From Mycobacterium neglectum (GTDB lineage Bacteria > Actinomycetota > Actinomycetes > Mycobacteriales > Mycobacteriaceae): a DNA stretch of 36,886 nucleotides. The translations under genes and the position numbers were made by a program. Within the stretch, counting starts at the first letter, position 1, and every line of letters begins with the position of its first letter. Shown piece by piece: positions 8,245 through 16,855 of the stretch. A model generated the notes under the pieces. The model worked only from the letters and a program-made list of their open reading frames with translations. It was not told the origin of the DNA and did no database searches. The stretch lies in assembly GCF_002591975.1 (NCBI RefSeq), contig NZ_NVQE01000053.1, positions 1-36,886 of the forward strand, in the 5' to 3' direction.

Positions 8245-9134
8245 GCACAATCGCTTTCATCGGGCTAGGCATCATGGGCAGCCCCATGGCATGCCATCTG
8301 GTCCGGGCCGGCCACACGGTGATCGGCCTGGACCAGTCGCCCGAACGCTCGGCTGCGATGGTGGAAGCAGGCGGCAGGGCCGCCGAATCCATCGAGCAAG
8401 CAGTCAAGGGCGCCGATGTGGTGGCGATCATGGTGCCTGATTCCCCGCAGGTGCAGAGCGTGCTGTTGGGCGACAACGGGGTATTCGCTTATGCGCAGCC
8501 CGGCACCCTGGTGATCGACTTCTCCTCCATCCGTCCAGATGTCACTGTCGAGTTCGCCCAGATGGGCGCCGAACGCGGGCTGCGGATCCTCGACGCACCG
8601 GTGTCCGGCGGTGAGCCCGGTGCCAAGAACGCCACGTTGTCGATCATGGTCGGCGGTTCTGAAGAAGACTTCGCCGCGGCCAAGCCGATTCTCGATGCCG
8701 TCGGCAAGACCATCGTGCACGTCGGCACCAACGGCGCCGGCCAAACCGTCAAGGCCGCCAACCAGCTGATCGTCGCGGGAAATATCGAACTGCTCGCCGA
8801 GGCGATCACCTTCCTCAAGGCCTACGACGTCGATATCGATGCCGCAGTCCAGGTGCTTGCCGGCGGCCTGGCCGGTTCGGCGGTAATCGACCAGAAGGCG
8901 TCGAAGATGTTGCAGCGCAACTTCGACCCCGGATTCCGTATCGCGCTGCACCACAAAGACATGGGCATCGTCACCGCGGCCGCCCGCGAGGCGGGCGTGG
9001 TCACCCCGCTGGGTGCGGTGGTCGCGCAACTCATGTCCTCGGCCGTTGCCAACGGCGAGGGTGGGCTCGACCATTCGGCCTTGCTGCTTGGTGTCGAGCG
9101 GCTGTCCGGAACCGAAGGCGAGCCAACGAGATGA
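8241..9134 (+). CDS. glxR: Tartronate semialdehyde reductase
   Basis: The 297-residue enzyme belongs to the beta-hydroxyacid dehydrogenases and reduces tartronate semialdehyde to D-glycerate with NAD(P)H. The N-terminal Rossmann motif is GLGIMG, the substrate loop is DAPVSGGEPGAKNATLSIMVGG-like with Ser and Gly residues conserved, and the catalytic Lys lies in GAGQTVKAANQ. ATG 8241 overlaps the hyi stop, and its own TGA overlaps the gcl ATG (9131-9134). The gene could equally be named garR; glxR is used because it is in a gcl operon. Nothing in it looks degraded. Confidence 0.88.
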   Translation: MSTIAFIGLGIMGSPMACHLVRAGHTVIGLDQSPERSAAMVEAGGRAAESIEQAVKGADVVAIMVPDSPQVQSVLLGDNGVFAYAQPGTLVIDFSSIRPDVTVEFAQMGAERGLRILDAPVSGGEPGAKNATLSIMVGGSEEDFAAAKPILDAVGKTIVHVGTNGAGQTVKAANQLIVAGNIELLAEAITFLKAYDVDIDAAVQVLAGGLAGSAVIDQKASKMLQRNFDPGFRIALHHKDMGIVTAAAREAGVVTPLGAVVAQLMSSAVANGEGGLDHSALLLGVERLSGTEGEPTR

Positions 9135-10924
9135 CTCTGATGCGAACGGTGGACGCAGCCGTCAGAATTCTCGAAATTGAGCGCGCAACAACTGCTTTCG
9201 GCCTGCCCGGCGCAGCGATCAATCCCTTCTACTCGGCGATGCGCGCGCATGGCGGTATCAGACACGTCCTTGCCCGGCACGTCGAGGGCGCGAGCCATAT
9301 GGCCGAGGGGTTCACCCGTGCGGCGGCCGGGAACATCGGGGTCTGCATCGGCACCTCCGGCCCTGCGGGGACCGACATGATCACCGGGCTGTACTCCGCT
9401 TCAGCCGATTCCATCCCGATCCTTGCGATCACCGGCCAGGCACCGGTGGCAAAGCTCCACAAGGAGGACTTCCAGGCGGTCGACATCACCGCCATCGCCG
9501 CACCCGTCACCAAAATGGCGATGACGGTTCTTGAACCGGGCCAGGTTCCCGGGGCATTCGCCCAGGCGTTTCACCTGATGCGGTCGGGGCGGCCCGGACC
9601 CGTGCTCATCGATCTGCCCATCGACGTCCAGTTGGCCGAAATCGACTTCACCCCAGAGGCCTACCAGCCACTGCCGGTGTACAAGCCGGCGGCATCACGG
9701 GCACAGGCCGCCAGGGCGATTGACATGTTGGCGACCGCCGAACGACCGCTGATCGTCGCAGGCGGCGGCATCATCAACGCCGACGCCTCGGATCTGCTGG
9801 TCGAGCTGGCAGAGACCCTCGGCGTCCCGGTGGTTCCCACCCTGATGGGTTGGGGCACCATCCCCGACGATCACCGCTTGGCGGCCGGCATGGTCGGACT
9901 GCAGACCGCCCACCGCTACGGCAACGCGACGATGCTCGAGTCGGACTTCGTTCTCGGAATCGGTAACCGGTGGGCCAACCGCCATACCGGCGGGTTGGAC
10001 ACCTATCGCCGGGGCCGGCGATTCGTGCACGTCGATATCGAGCCCACGCAGATCGGGCGTGTCTTCTCCCCCGATTTCGGGATCGTTTCGGACGCGAAGG
10101 CCGCACTCGAGCAGTTCGTGGCCGTCGCCAAGGAGCGCCGCGCAGCCGGCACGCTGCCGGCTTGGAGCTCGTGGGTCGACGACTGCAGGTCGCGCAAGGA
10201 GACGATGCATCGCAAGACCCACTTCGATGACGTCCCGATCAAGCCTCAGCGCGTGTACGAGGAGATGAACCGCGTCTTCGGCCGGGATGTCCGGTATGTC
10301 AGCGCGATCGGGCTGTCGCAGATCGCCGGTGGACAGTTCCTTCAGGTGTTCAAGCCACGCAACTGGATCAACTGCGGGCAGGCGGGACCACTCGGATGGA
10401 CGGTGCCCGCCGCCCTTGGCGTCGCCGCTGCCGACCCCGGTGCCACCGTGGTCGGGTTGTCGGGCGACTACGACTTCCAGTTCCTGATCGAGGAACTCGC
10501 GGTCGGGGCGCAGTTCAACCTGCCTTACGTGCATGTCCTCGTGAACAACTCCTATCTCGGGTTGATCCGCCAGGCGCAACGCAACTTCGACATGGACTAC
10601 TGCGTGTCGCTGGCCTTCGACAACATCAACTCTCAGGAGACCGACAGCGGCGTCCCCAAGGGATATGGCGTCGATCACCTGCGCGTCGTCGAAGGACTCG
10701 GCTGCAAGGCAATTCAGGTTGTCGAGCCCCAGGACATCGGACCGTCACTGGCACGGGCGCAAGAACTCGCCCGCGAGCACAAGGTGCCCGTTGTGGTCGA
10801 GGTCTTCCTGGAGAAGATCACCAACATCGCGATGGGCACCGAGATCGACAACGTCACCGAGTTCAACGACCTCGCCGAATCACTGTCGGACGCACCAACG
10901 GCTGCCGCACTGCTGCTCGACTAG
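9131..10924 (+). CDS. gcl: Glyoxylate carboligase (tartronate-semialdehyde synthase)
   Basis: The 597-residue thiamine-diphosphate enzyme joins two glyoxylates to tartronate semialdehyde and CO2. It matches the E. coli Gcl sequence I remember along its whole length. It has the hallmark Val51 in RHVEGASHMAEG, where nearly all related enzymes have the catalytic Glu. The ThDP-binding region starts at SGDYDFQFLIEELAVG and ends at HVLVNNSYLG. The ATG overlaps the glxR stop. The gene ends the hyi-glxR-gcl operon and is convergent with the iclR-type gene, with 15 bases between the stops. It is the entry point of glyoxylate into central metabolism in this locus. Confidence 0.95.
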   Translation: MTLMRTVDAAVRILEIERATTAFGLPGAAINPFYSAMRAHGGIRHVLARHVEGASHMAEGFTRAAAGNIGVCIGTSGPAGTDMITGLYSASADSIPILAITGQAPVAKLHKEDFQAVDITAIAAPVTKMAMTVLEPGQVPGAFAQAFHLMRSGRPGPVLIDLPIDVQLAEIDFTPEAYQPLPVYKPAASRAQAARAIDMLATAERPLIVAGGGIINADASDLLVELAETLGVPVVPTLMGWGTIPDDHRLAAGMVGLQTAHRYGNATMLESDFVLGIGNRWANRHTGGLDTYRRGRRFVHVDIEPTQIGRVFSPDFGIVSDAKAALEQFVAVAKERRAAGTLPAWSSWVDDCRSRKETMHRKTHFDDVPIKPQRVYEEMNRVFGRDVRYVSAIGLSQIAGGQFLQVFKPRNWINCGQAGPLGWTVPAALGVAAADPGATVVGLSGDYDFQFLIEELAVGAQFNLPYVHVLVNNSYLGLIRQAQRNFDMDYCVSLAFDNINSQETDSGVPKGYGVDHLRVVEGLGCKAIQVVEPQDIGPSLARAQELAREHKVPVVVEVFLEKITNIAMGTEIDNVTEFNDLAESLSDAPTAAALLLD

Positions 10925-10939
10925 TAGCCGATAGCCGCC

Positions 10940-11710
10940 CTACACCGCCGCCTCTTTGTCGAACTCCGAGGCGAGATCGCGAGCCACCCGCTTCAGCAGC
11001 GGCGCCACCTTGGTCGCCGACTTCAGGGTGAGCCGCGACGCGGGTCCTGAGATCGACACGGCGGTCAATGTCGGTGCGTCCGGCACCGGCGCCGCGAAGC
11101 ACCGCACGCCGATCTCCTGCTCGCCCTCATCCACCGCGTAGCCGCGAGAGCGGCTGAGCTCGATGTCACGCATCAACGCATCCGGAGTGATGTGCGTGTT
11201 CTCGCTGGAGGCGGGCATGCCCGCGCGCTTCAGCAGCGCGAGCACAGCATCGTCGGGAAGCTGCATCAGGAGAGCCTTGCCCACCCCGGTGCAATGCGTA
11301 TAGACGCGCCGACCCACTTCGGTGAACATTCGCATGGAGTGCGGCGACGGGACCTGAGCGACGTACACCGCCATGTCGTTGTCCAGGACCGCCATATTGG
11401 CGCTCTCGCCCGTTCGCTCCACCAGTTCGGCAAGATGGGGGCGCGACCATTCTCCAATGAGTTGCGCTGCGCTCTCCCCCAACCGAATCAGCTTGGGCCC
11501 CAACGCGTAGTGCCGATTCGGAAGCTGGCGCACGTAGCCCATATTCAGCAGCGTCCGCACGAGGCGATGAATGGTCGGCTGCGGCAGTTCGGCGCGAGCA
11601 GCCAACTCTCCGAACGCAATTGACGGACCCGCGCTGGCCATGATCTCCAGCAGCTCGAACGCGCGCTCAACCGATTGAACGCTGCCCTTGATCGGCGAGC
11701 CATCGGCCAC
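10940..11710 (-). CDS. IclR-family transcriptional regulator
   Basis: The 256-residue protein has an N-terminal winged helix (about residues 10-65, with GELAARAELPQPTIHRLVRTL) and a C-terminal IclR effector domain with the usual CTGVGKALL and GYAVDEGEQEIGVRC motifs. The open frame extends to 11812, but GTG 11710 is preferred because GGAGGG lies six bases upstream and the family begins at this point. Convergent placement with gcl and shared box-like palindromes upstream of both hyi and this gene suggest it controls the glyoxylate operon and itself. The ligand is probably glyoxylate or a related C2/C3 acid, by analogy with AllR-type regulators; this is inference. Confidence 0.88.
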   Translation of the reverse strand: MADGSPIKGSVQSVERAFELLEIMASAGPSIAFGELAARAELPQPTIHRLVRTLLNMGYVRQLPNRHYALGPKLIRLGESAAQLIGEWSRPHLAELVERTGESANMAVLDNDMAVYVAQVPSPHSMRMFTEVGRRVYTHCTGVGKALLMQLPDDAVLALLKRAGMPASSENTHITPDALMRDIELSRSRGYAVDEGEQEIGVRCFAAPVPDAPTLTAVSISGPASRLTLKSATKVAPLLKRVARDLASEFDKEAAV

Positions 11711-11767
11711 TGGTGCCCTCCGATCGTTGGCTGGTCCGTTCAGCGACTCCGCAAAGCGCCGGATTAG

Positions 11768-11782
11768 TTTCGTATAACGATA
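11768..11782. promoter_or_regulatory. Weaker IclR-type box upstream of the iclR gene
   Basis: TTTCGT-ATA-ACGATA keeps the spacing of the hyi boxes and 9 to 10 of 12 arm bases. It lies 58 bases before the GTG of the IclR gene, as expected for autoregulation. Confidence 0.45.
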
Positions 11783-11843
11783 CGGCGGGTAGCAATCGGC
11801 TTCGTACGCCACATCTCACGCCGGCTAGCAAAGATTGCATCCT

Positions 11844-11856
11844 GACGACTGTATGC
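11844..11856. promoter_or_regulatory. Degenerate oxalate-regulon palindrome, 9/12
   Basis: GACGAC-T-GTATGC has one perfect half-site. It lies 53 bases before the first GntR gene, in the divergent iclR/gntR gap, and suggests autoregulation. Confidence 0.4.
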
Positions 11857-11909
11857 TAAGCACGACGGGCGCCGGTCTGCCCGTAGACGTTGCCGAGAGG
11901 GGGAGTTTC

Positions 11910-12638
11910 ATGACCCAAGCGTCAAGCCGCACCGCCGGGGGCCTGCCGAAGACCACAGGCGCACCGACCGTCGCGCCGCGACTCGAGCGTCCGGCACCGC
12001 TGCGGCAGGCGGTGTACGACATGCTGGTCGAAATGATCATCACCCGCGAATTGCAGCCGGGTGAGCACCTGGTCGAACACGAGTTGGCTGCCCAGCTCGG
12101 GGTCAGTCGGCAGCCGGTTCGAGAAGCGCTGCAGCGCTTGCACAGCGACGGCTGGGTGGATCTGCGCCCCGCGCTCGGCGCGTTCGTCCACACAGCCACT
12201 GACGCCGAGGCCGATCAGCTTCTCGCCGTGCGCACCCTCCTCGAGGCCGAGTCCGCCAGACTGGCCGCCGAGGCGGCGACACCGGAACAGGTCGAGCACC
12301 TGCGGGAGCTGCAACGCAACGGGGAGAAGGCGCTCGCCGACGACGATCAGGAAAGTCTCGTCGCGGCCAACGCCGCGCTGCATGCCTACCTGGTCGAGAT
12401 GTCCGGCAACCAGGTCCTCGCCGATCTGATCGGGTCGGTCGACCGTCGGGTGCGGTGGTACTACCTGCCGATTGCGAAGACGCGCGGCAAGGACGCCTGG
12501 GACGAACACGCCGAACTCATCGAGGCGGTCGCCCGCCACAGCTCCAAACGGGCCGGCGAGCTGATGCGGCAGCACACCGAGCGCACCCGGGAGATGTACC
12601 ACAAGCGTCGCCACGAGACACCCGACGGCGCCGCCTGA
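11910..12638 (+). CDS. GntR/FadR-type regulator, copy 1
   Basis: The 242-residue regulator has an N-terminal winged helix (about residues 28-92, with LGVSRQPVREALQRL as the DNA-reading part) and a C-terminal FCD domain. In the FCD domain, Asn/His in NAALHAYL and His in WDEHAEL and RQHTERTR fit the metal-binding set. ATG 11910 follows GAGAGGGGGAG; the frame is open upstream but without a ribosome site. It is divergent from the iclR gene and its end lies six bases from the end of the Frc gene. Its DNA-reading segment is identical to that of the second copy at 17365, so both should bind the same operator. The effector may be oxalate, glyoxylate or a CoA ester, which the sequence cannot settle. 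Confidence 0.88.
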   Translation: MTQASSRTAGGLPKTTGAPTVAPRLERPAPLRQAVYDMLVEMIITRELQPGEHLVEHELAAQLGVSRQPVREALQRLHSDGWVDLRPALGAFVHTATDAEADQLLAVRTLLEAESARLAAEAATPEQVEHLRELQRNGEKALADDDQESLVAANAALHAYLVEMSGNQVLADLIGSVDRRVRWYYLPIAKTRGKDAWDEHAELIEAVARHSSKRAGELMRQHTERTREMYHKRRHETPDGAA

Positions 12639-12644
12639 CCAACC

Positions 12645-13913
12645 TCAGATGGCTCCGGCCCGCCGGAACCGATCCAGTTGCTCGGGCGAGTAGCCGAGTT
12701 CGGTGCAGATCTCTTCGGTGTGCTCGCCGAGCAACGGCGAGCGGACGACCTCGACCGGGGAGTCCGACAGCCGCAGCGGTGAGCCGACCGTCTTGAACGG
12801 ACCCCGCTCGGGATGGTCGACGGTGACGATCGCGCCGAGCTCGGCCAGTGTTTCGTCTTCGAGAAGTTCCCTGGTGCTGAGCACCGGACCGCAGGGGACG
12901 TGCAGAGCGTTCAGTGCTTCCAACGCCTCCCACTTCGTGTGCTTTTCGGACCAGTCCTCGATCAGGGCGAACACCTTGTCCAGCTTGGGAAGTCGATCTT
13001 CGGGCCGGACCCAGTCGGGGTGATCGGCGAGGTCGGGCCTGCCGATCAGGTCCGCAAGCGGCGCCCAGACCTGGGGCTGCACGATCACATAGATGTAATC
13101 GTTGGGTCCACCGCCTTTGGTCCGCACGGCCCATCCCGGTTGGCCGCCGCCCGATGCGTTACCCGAGCGCGGGACCTCGTCGCCGAAGTGCTCGTTCGGG
13201 TACTCGCGCAGCGGACCGTTCGCGAGCCGTTGCTGATCGCGCAGCTTCACCCGGCACAGGTTGAGCACGGCGTCCTGCATCGCGACCTCGACTCGCTGCC
13301 CTCGGCCGGTGTTGGTGCGTTGATAGAGCGCGGCCAGGATCCCGGTGACCAGGTGGATGCCGGTGCCGGAGTCGCCGATCTGTGCACTGGTCGCGGTCGG
13401 CGGCCCGTCCTCGAAACCGGTGGTGGCCATGGAGCCGCCCATCGCCTGCGCGATGACTTCGTAGGCCTTGAAATTGAAATACTTTCCTGGACCGAATCCT
13501 TTGATCGACGCGTAGATCAGGCGCGGGTTGATGTCACGCAGCGTCTCCCACGGGAACCCGAAGCGGTCGACCACACCCGGACCGAAGTTCTCGACAAGGA
13601 CGTCAACGCGCGACACCAGATCGGTGAAGATCTGCTTGCCCTCGTCGCTCTTCATATTCACGGTGACGCTGCGCTTGTTGCAGTTGAGCATCGTGAAATA
13701 CAGGCTGTCCGCGCCGGGGATGTCGCGAAGCTGACCGCGCGTGACGTCTCCGCCTTTCGGCGTCTCCAGCTTGACGACGTCCGCGCCGAGCCAGGCGAGC
13801 AGTTGGGTAGCCGAGGGGCCGGACTGGACATGCGTCATGTCGAGGACGCGAACGCCGGCCAGCGCCTTGCCTTCGGCGCCGTCAACCGTGGGGATCTCAG
13901 CCATCTTCTCCAT
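12645..13913 (-). CDS. frc: Formyl-CoA:oxalate CoA-transferase, copy 1
   Basis: The 422-residue class III CoA-transferase moves CoA from formyl-CoA to oxalate. The catalytic aspartate is Asp181 in AQIGDSGTG, equivalent to Asp169 of Oxalobacter Frc. The flexible glycine loop is present as SGGGQPGW at 254-261, with Ser where copy 2 has Gly. The start is ATG 13913 or ATG 13904 (MEKMAEI); purine-rich sequence precedes both. The gene stands alone on the minus strand, with a regulon palindrome 54 bases upstream. It differs clearly from the copy beside oxc, so it may serve another donor such as succinyl-CoA or acetyl-CoA. That would fit an oxalate-priming role, but it is inference. Confidence 0.87.
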   Translation of the reverse strand: MEKMAEIPTVDGAEGKALAGVRVLDMTHVQSGPSATQLLAWLGADVVKLETPKGGDVTRGQLRDIPGADSLYFTMLNCNKRSVTVNMKSDEGKQIFTDLVSRVDVLVENFGPGVVDRFGFPWETLRDINPRLIYASIKGFGPGKYFNFKAYEVIAQAMGGSMATTGFEDGPPTATSAQIGDSGTGIHLVTGILAALYQRTNTGRGQRVEVAMQDAVLNLCRVKLRDQQRLANGPLREYPNEHFGDEVPRSGNASGGGQPGWAVRTKGGGPNDYIYVIVQPQVWAPLADLIGRPDLADHPDWVRPEDRLPKLDKVFALIEDWSEKHTKWEALEALNALHVPCGPVLSTRELLEDETLAELGAIVTVDHPERGPFKTVGSPLRLSDSPVEVVRSPLLGEHTEEICTELGYSPEQLDRFRRAGAI

Positions 13914-13967
13914 TTCCCTTCACTCGCGGTGCGCGCTGCAACCTGACGCGGAGCCCAGGTCAACATT

Positions 13968-13980
13968 GCATACCGTATGA
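13968..13980. promoter_or_regulatory. Oxalate-regulon palindrome before frc copy 1, 11/12
   Basis: GCATAC-C-GTATGA departs from the consensus only at the last base. It lies 54 bases upstream of the frc start on the minus strand. Confidence 0.65.
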
Positions 13981-14165
13981 GGTAGGCAACAGTGTGGCCT
14001 GTGCAACACGTCTTGTCCAGGGGTTTGCCGGTAGACACTTCTGCACGACTGCCGGACGAGAGGCGTAATCTCGAACCGCGCGATTCTTCCGCTACCTGTG
14101 CGAACGCTGGGAATCAGCTGCCAGCAACTGACTTCGCCGACCTTCTTGCCAGAGAATTGTATGTG

Positions 14166-14178
14166 GTATACCGTACAC
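14166..14178. promoter_or_regulatory. Degenerate oxalate-regulon palindrome, 9/12
   Basis: GTATAC-C-GTACAC matches 9 of 12 fixed bases and overlaps the small palindrome GGTATACC. It lies in the frc/Nramp divergent region. Confidence 0.4.
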
Positions 14179-14243
14179 GCTGTGATCGAGATTACTCATC
14201 CACCAGATGAGTGATTGAGCCCACAACGCTCTTATCGTATGCA

Positions 14244-14256
14244 ATATTCGGTAGGC
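14244..14256. promoter_or_regulatory. Degenerate oxalate-regulon palindrome, 9/12
   Basis: ATATTC-G-GTAGGC matches 9 of 12 fixed bases. A perfect GTATGC half-site sits just before it at 14237-14242. It is the copy nearest the Nramp-like operon. Confidence 0.35.
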
Positions 14257-14531
14257 AGTGAGCGAACCTCGTCAGGCCCGTCCGGCAAGCACTCTCTGAT
14301 TCAAACATGTGGGGCCCCGCCCCGACATGCGTGCAACGGAGACCGCGAACCAGGCGCTGCAGAACATAAGGGGACCGTCTTGGGAAAGGCACGCGAAAGT
14401 GTGCGTGTCCTGGACACGACCCCGCCCGGATGGTCGTGCACTCGACCGGGGGCGCTTCGTCTATCGGCTGGATCCACCCGCAGCGGGCACCGCCCAACCC
14501 GCCACGCGGCCCGCCCCTCAAGGAGGTACAG

Positions 14532-16037
14532 ATGACAATATCGAAGGATCCGAATCCGCAACCGCCTGAAGGGCTGTCGGCGATAAAACCGGACACGGGG
14601 CCGGTATGGCACGCCGGCAACGAGGATCCGATGCCGATCCGCAAGCTCCCCGACGCGCCGGCCTCCGTGCACATCATCGGTCCGGCCATGATTCTCGTGG
14701 CACTCGGTGTCGGTCTCGGCGAGACGTACATGTGGCCGCGCCTGGTAATCCTCTTCGGTCCGGAGATCCGCTGGTTGTTCTTGATCGGCGTCACGTTGCA
14801 GGCCGTCGTCATGATCGAGATGGCCCGCTACGCGATGGCGACCGGGGAAAGTATCTTCTTCGGCGCCGCCCGCGTATTCAAACCGCTCATGTGGTTCTTC
14901 TTCGTCGTCGCGATGGCGGTATACATCTGGCCGGGGCACATGGCAGCCGGCGCCGAATCGCTCGAGAGAATCACCGGCATACCCTGGCTCGTTTCCGCGA
15001 TCGTCGGACTCGTGCTCATCGGCGTCTTGTTCAGCTTCGCGAAGATCGTCTACAACCTCGTCGAGAAGCTACTCAGCTTTCTGATGGGCATCCTCGTCAT
15101 CGGCTCCGCGATCGTCGCTGCGCTGGTCGGCAACCTGGGCGACGTGACGTCCACGGTCACCGGAATGTTCGCGTTCGGGTATCTGCCCCCCGAGGCCCTG
15201 AGCGCCGCCTGGTTCCCCATCATCGTCGGATCGATCGCGTTCGCGGGCCCGTCCGGCATGCAACAGATGTGGTACACGCTGTACCTCCGGGACAAGGGCG
15301 CCGGTATGGGCGCTCACCTTCCTCGCATCACCGGCCTGGTGCACACCGGCGAGGAGGAGACGATGCCGTCCCGCGGGTTCATGTTCGACACCGAAGACCC
15401 CGACGAGATGCGGAAGTGGAAGAGCTGGAAGCGGTGGGTCTTCAACGACGCGTTCATCCTCTTCTGGGGCGTCACCATGCTGGTCACGGTCACGTTCACG
15501 GTGCTGGCACAGGCCGCCGCGCGGCAAAACCCGACTGTGGCGACCGAGCTCGAGGCCGGGAACCAGGGGGCGGCGCTCGACGCCATGGCCGACGCGTTCA
15601 GCTCAGCGGGCGGTGCCGTTCTCGGCGTCGTGTTCTTCGGATTCATCGCGCTGGTGGGCTGGAAGGGCAGCCTGGGCATCTTCGACGCCTTCGCCCGCGG
15701 GCAGGCCGACATGACCTACTTCTTCGTCAAGGGCGCCAAGCGCTTCAAGATGTCGCACATCTACTTCGGGTTCCTGTGGGGTGTCATCCTGTTCGGCATC
15801 GCGATCCTGTTGTTCGGACCGGCGGACGGGCCGACGGAGATTCTGGACGTCCTGGCGTTCCTGTCCACCTTCGCCATGGGCGCGTACTGCGTGGTGCTCC
15901 TCCTGACGAACAACAGGTTGTTGCCCAAGAAGATCCGCCCGGGTTTGGTTTCCAACGTGATCCTCGCGTTCGGAGCGACGTTCTACCTGGGCATGCTGTT
16001 CTACAGCCTCGTTCGGTTCGGGGCGGTGGTGGGGTGA
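14532..16037 (+). CDS. Non-canonical Nramp-fold transporter
   Basis: The 501-residue protein has about eleven hydrophobic segments and the opening GPAMILVALGVGLGETYMWP, which resembles Nramp-related carriers. The metal-binding Asp-Pro-Gly-Asn of helix 1 is replaced by Gly-Leu-Gly-Glu-Thr (residues 61-65). The Met-Pro-His of helix 6 is replaced by a Gly-Pro-Ser-Gly-Met stretch (239-243). A large charged loop (about 255-330) separates two halves. The start ATG 14532 has an ideal AGGAGG five bases upstream. Its stop overlaps the next gene (GTGA at 16034-16037). The genomic setting and altered metal site raise the possibility that it carries oxalate, or a metal-oxalate complex, rather than free Mn/Fe. 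A divergent metal transporter is the alternative. Confidence 0.72.
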   Translation: MTISKDPNPQPPEGLSAIKPDTGPVWHAGNEDPMPIRKLPDAPASVHIIGPAMILVALGVGLGETYMWPRLVILFGPEIRWLFLIGVTLQAVVMIEMARYAMATGESIFFGAARVFKPLMWFFFVVAMAVYIWPGHMAAGAESLERITGIPWLVSAIVGLVLIGVLFSFAKIVYNLVEKLLSFLMGILVIGSAIVAALVGNLGDVTSTVTGMFAFGYLPPEALSAAWFPIIVGSIAFAGPSGMQQMWYTLYLRDKGAGMGAHLPRITGLVHTGEEETMPSRGFMFDTEDPDEMRKWKSWKRWVFNDAFILFWGVTMLVTVTFTVLAQAAARQNPTVATELEAGNQGAALDAMADAFSSAGGAVLGVVFFGFIALVGWKGSLGIFDAFARGQADMTYFFVKGAKRFKMSHIYFGFLWGVILFGIAILLFGPADGPTEILDVLAFLSTFAMGAYCVVLLLTNNRLLPKKIRPGLVSNVILAFGATFYLGMLFYSLVRFGAVVG

Positions 16038-16573
16038 CCACCACGACGAGTTCGCCGGCAACTTCGCGGGCCCAGCAGTTCGCGGAATTGACCTTTCCCG
16101 GCGTCGCGATCGGCCTCGGCAGCGGCGCCATCGCGGGCGGGGTGGCCCTTCTCGGTGGACTTTCCGCCTCGTATGCCGTGACGACCGCGCTCACACTGGG
16201 GATACCCCTCGCCGTGTTCGGCATGGGGTTCAACGTCCTCCTCGCACGCGGGAAGATACGACTCGGTGTGGCCGCCCCGGCGGCGGTGTACTGGCTGGTG
16301 TTCTTCCCCCTCGCGCGGCTCGTGCACGAGGTGTCCTTCGATGTCTTTGCCGGTAACGACATCACTTTGCCGGACGCGCTACTGCCGTTCATCGCCTTTC
16401 AGGCGATGCTGAGCATCGGCTACGCCATCGGGTTCGTGTGGCTCCACGAGCATGTCTTCCCGAACTGGTGGATCCGGATACGGAACCACAATCCGGTGGC
16501 CCGGCGCTACGTCGACCAGTACATGGCGCAGGCCGCCACGATGCAGCCCCGGGCCAAGCGCCGGCAACCCTGA
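16034..16573 (+). CDS. Small membrane protein coupled to the Nramp-like carrier
   Basis: The predicted protein has 179 residues, about four membrane helices (roughly residues 20-45, 48-68, 77-95 and 108-130) and a basic cytoplasmic tail. I do not recognise a family. Its GTG start shares bases with the stop of the transporter gene, with no spacer, so translation is coupled and the two products are likely made in equal amounts. That pattern suggests an accessory subunit of the carrier. The start is the first codon giving the full N-terminus, since the frame upstream is only the shadow of the transporter gene. Confidence 0.65.
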   Translation: MTTTTSSPATSRAQQFAELTFPGVAIGLGSGAIAGGVALLGGLSASYAVTTALTLGIPLAVFGMGFNVLLARGKIRLGVAAPAAVYWLVFFPLARLVHEVSFDVFAGNDITLPDALLPFIAFQAMLSIGYAIGFVWLHEHVFPNWWIRIRNHNPVARRYVDQYMAQAATMQPRAKRRQP

Positions 16574-16619
16574 CCATCTACCCGCGTATGTGCGCATTCC
16601 GATCAACAGCCTCGGGCGA

Positions 16620-16645
16620 CCGCGCGGCGCGGTCGCGCCGCGCGG
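16620..16645. terminator. GC-rich hairpin between convergent genes
   Basis: An 11-bp perfect stem (16620-16630 with 16635-16645) closes a GGTC loop. It has no T-run, as is common in mycobacteria. It lies between the end of the transporter operon and the end of the small minus-strand gene and could stop transcription from both sides. Confidence 0.55.
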
Positions 16646-16666
16646 CTCGAACTGAGCCAACCACTC

Positions 16667-16855
16667 TCAGAGAGACGTCGCGCTTCCCCTGGTCTCAGCA
16701 GAACGGCCGTGCAAGTAGCCCTCGGCCTCGGAGACGACCTGCTGTCGCTCCTTGTCCATGGCTGCGGTCAGCGACAAGCCGATCATGCGACCGTCGGCGC
16801 CGAAGCCCTGCGGCTGATCCCCGAGCCATTTCACAAACGCTTTCCAAACACGCAT
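16667..16855 (-). CDS. Small hypothetical protein, 62 residues
   Basis: The frame starts at ATG 16855 with AAAGAGGTGA eight bases upstream, a strong ribosome site that is the main support for a real gene. The protein has an amphipathic N-terminus (MRVWKAFVKWLGD), a middle part with DGRMIGLSLTAAMDKERQQVV, and a polar tail. There is no signal peptide, no cysteine and no family I recognise. It lies on the opposite strand between the transporter operon and the second GntR gene. A purely non-coding function for this stretch remains possible. Confidence 0.45.
   Translation of the reverse strand: MRVWKAFVKWLGDQPQGFGADGRMIGLSLTAAMDKERQQVVSEAEGYLHGRSAETRGSATSL

Larger units (their letters stand above)
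13981..14531. other. Divergent regulatory region, frc / Nramp-like operon
   Basis: About 550 bases without a convincing gene. It holds degenerate copies of the regulon palindrome at 14166-14178 and 14244-14256, and a perfect 7-bp inverted repeat ACTCATC-N5-GATGAGT at 14194-14212. The Nramp-like gene starts at 14532, so its mRNA leader may be long (up to about 270 bases). Confidence 0.5.

Noticed and set aside
14181..14196. TGTGA-N6-TTACT as a Crp site before the Nramp-like gene
   Set aside because: Only one half fits the consensus, so it is too weak to list.
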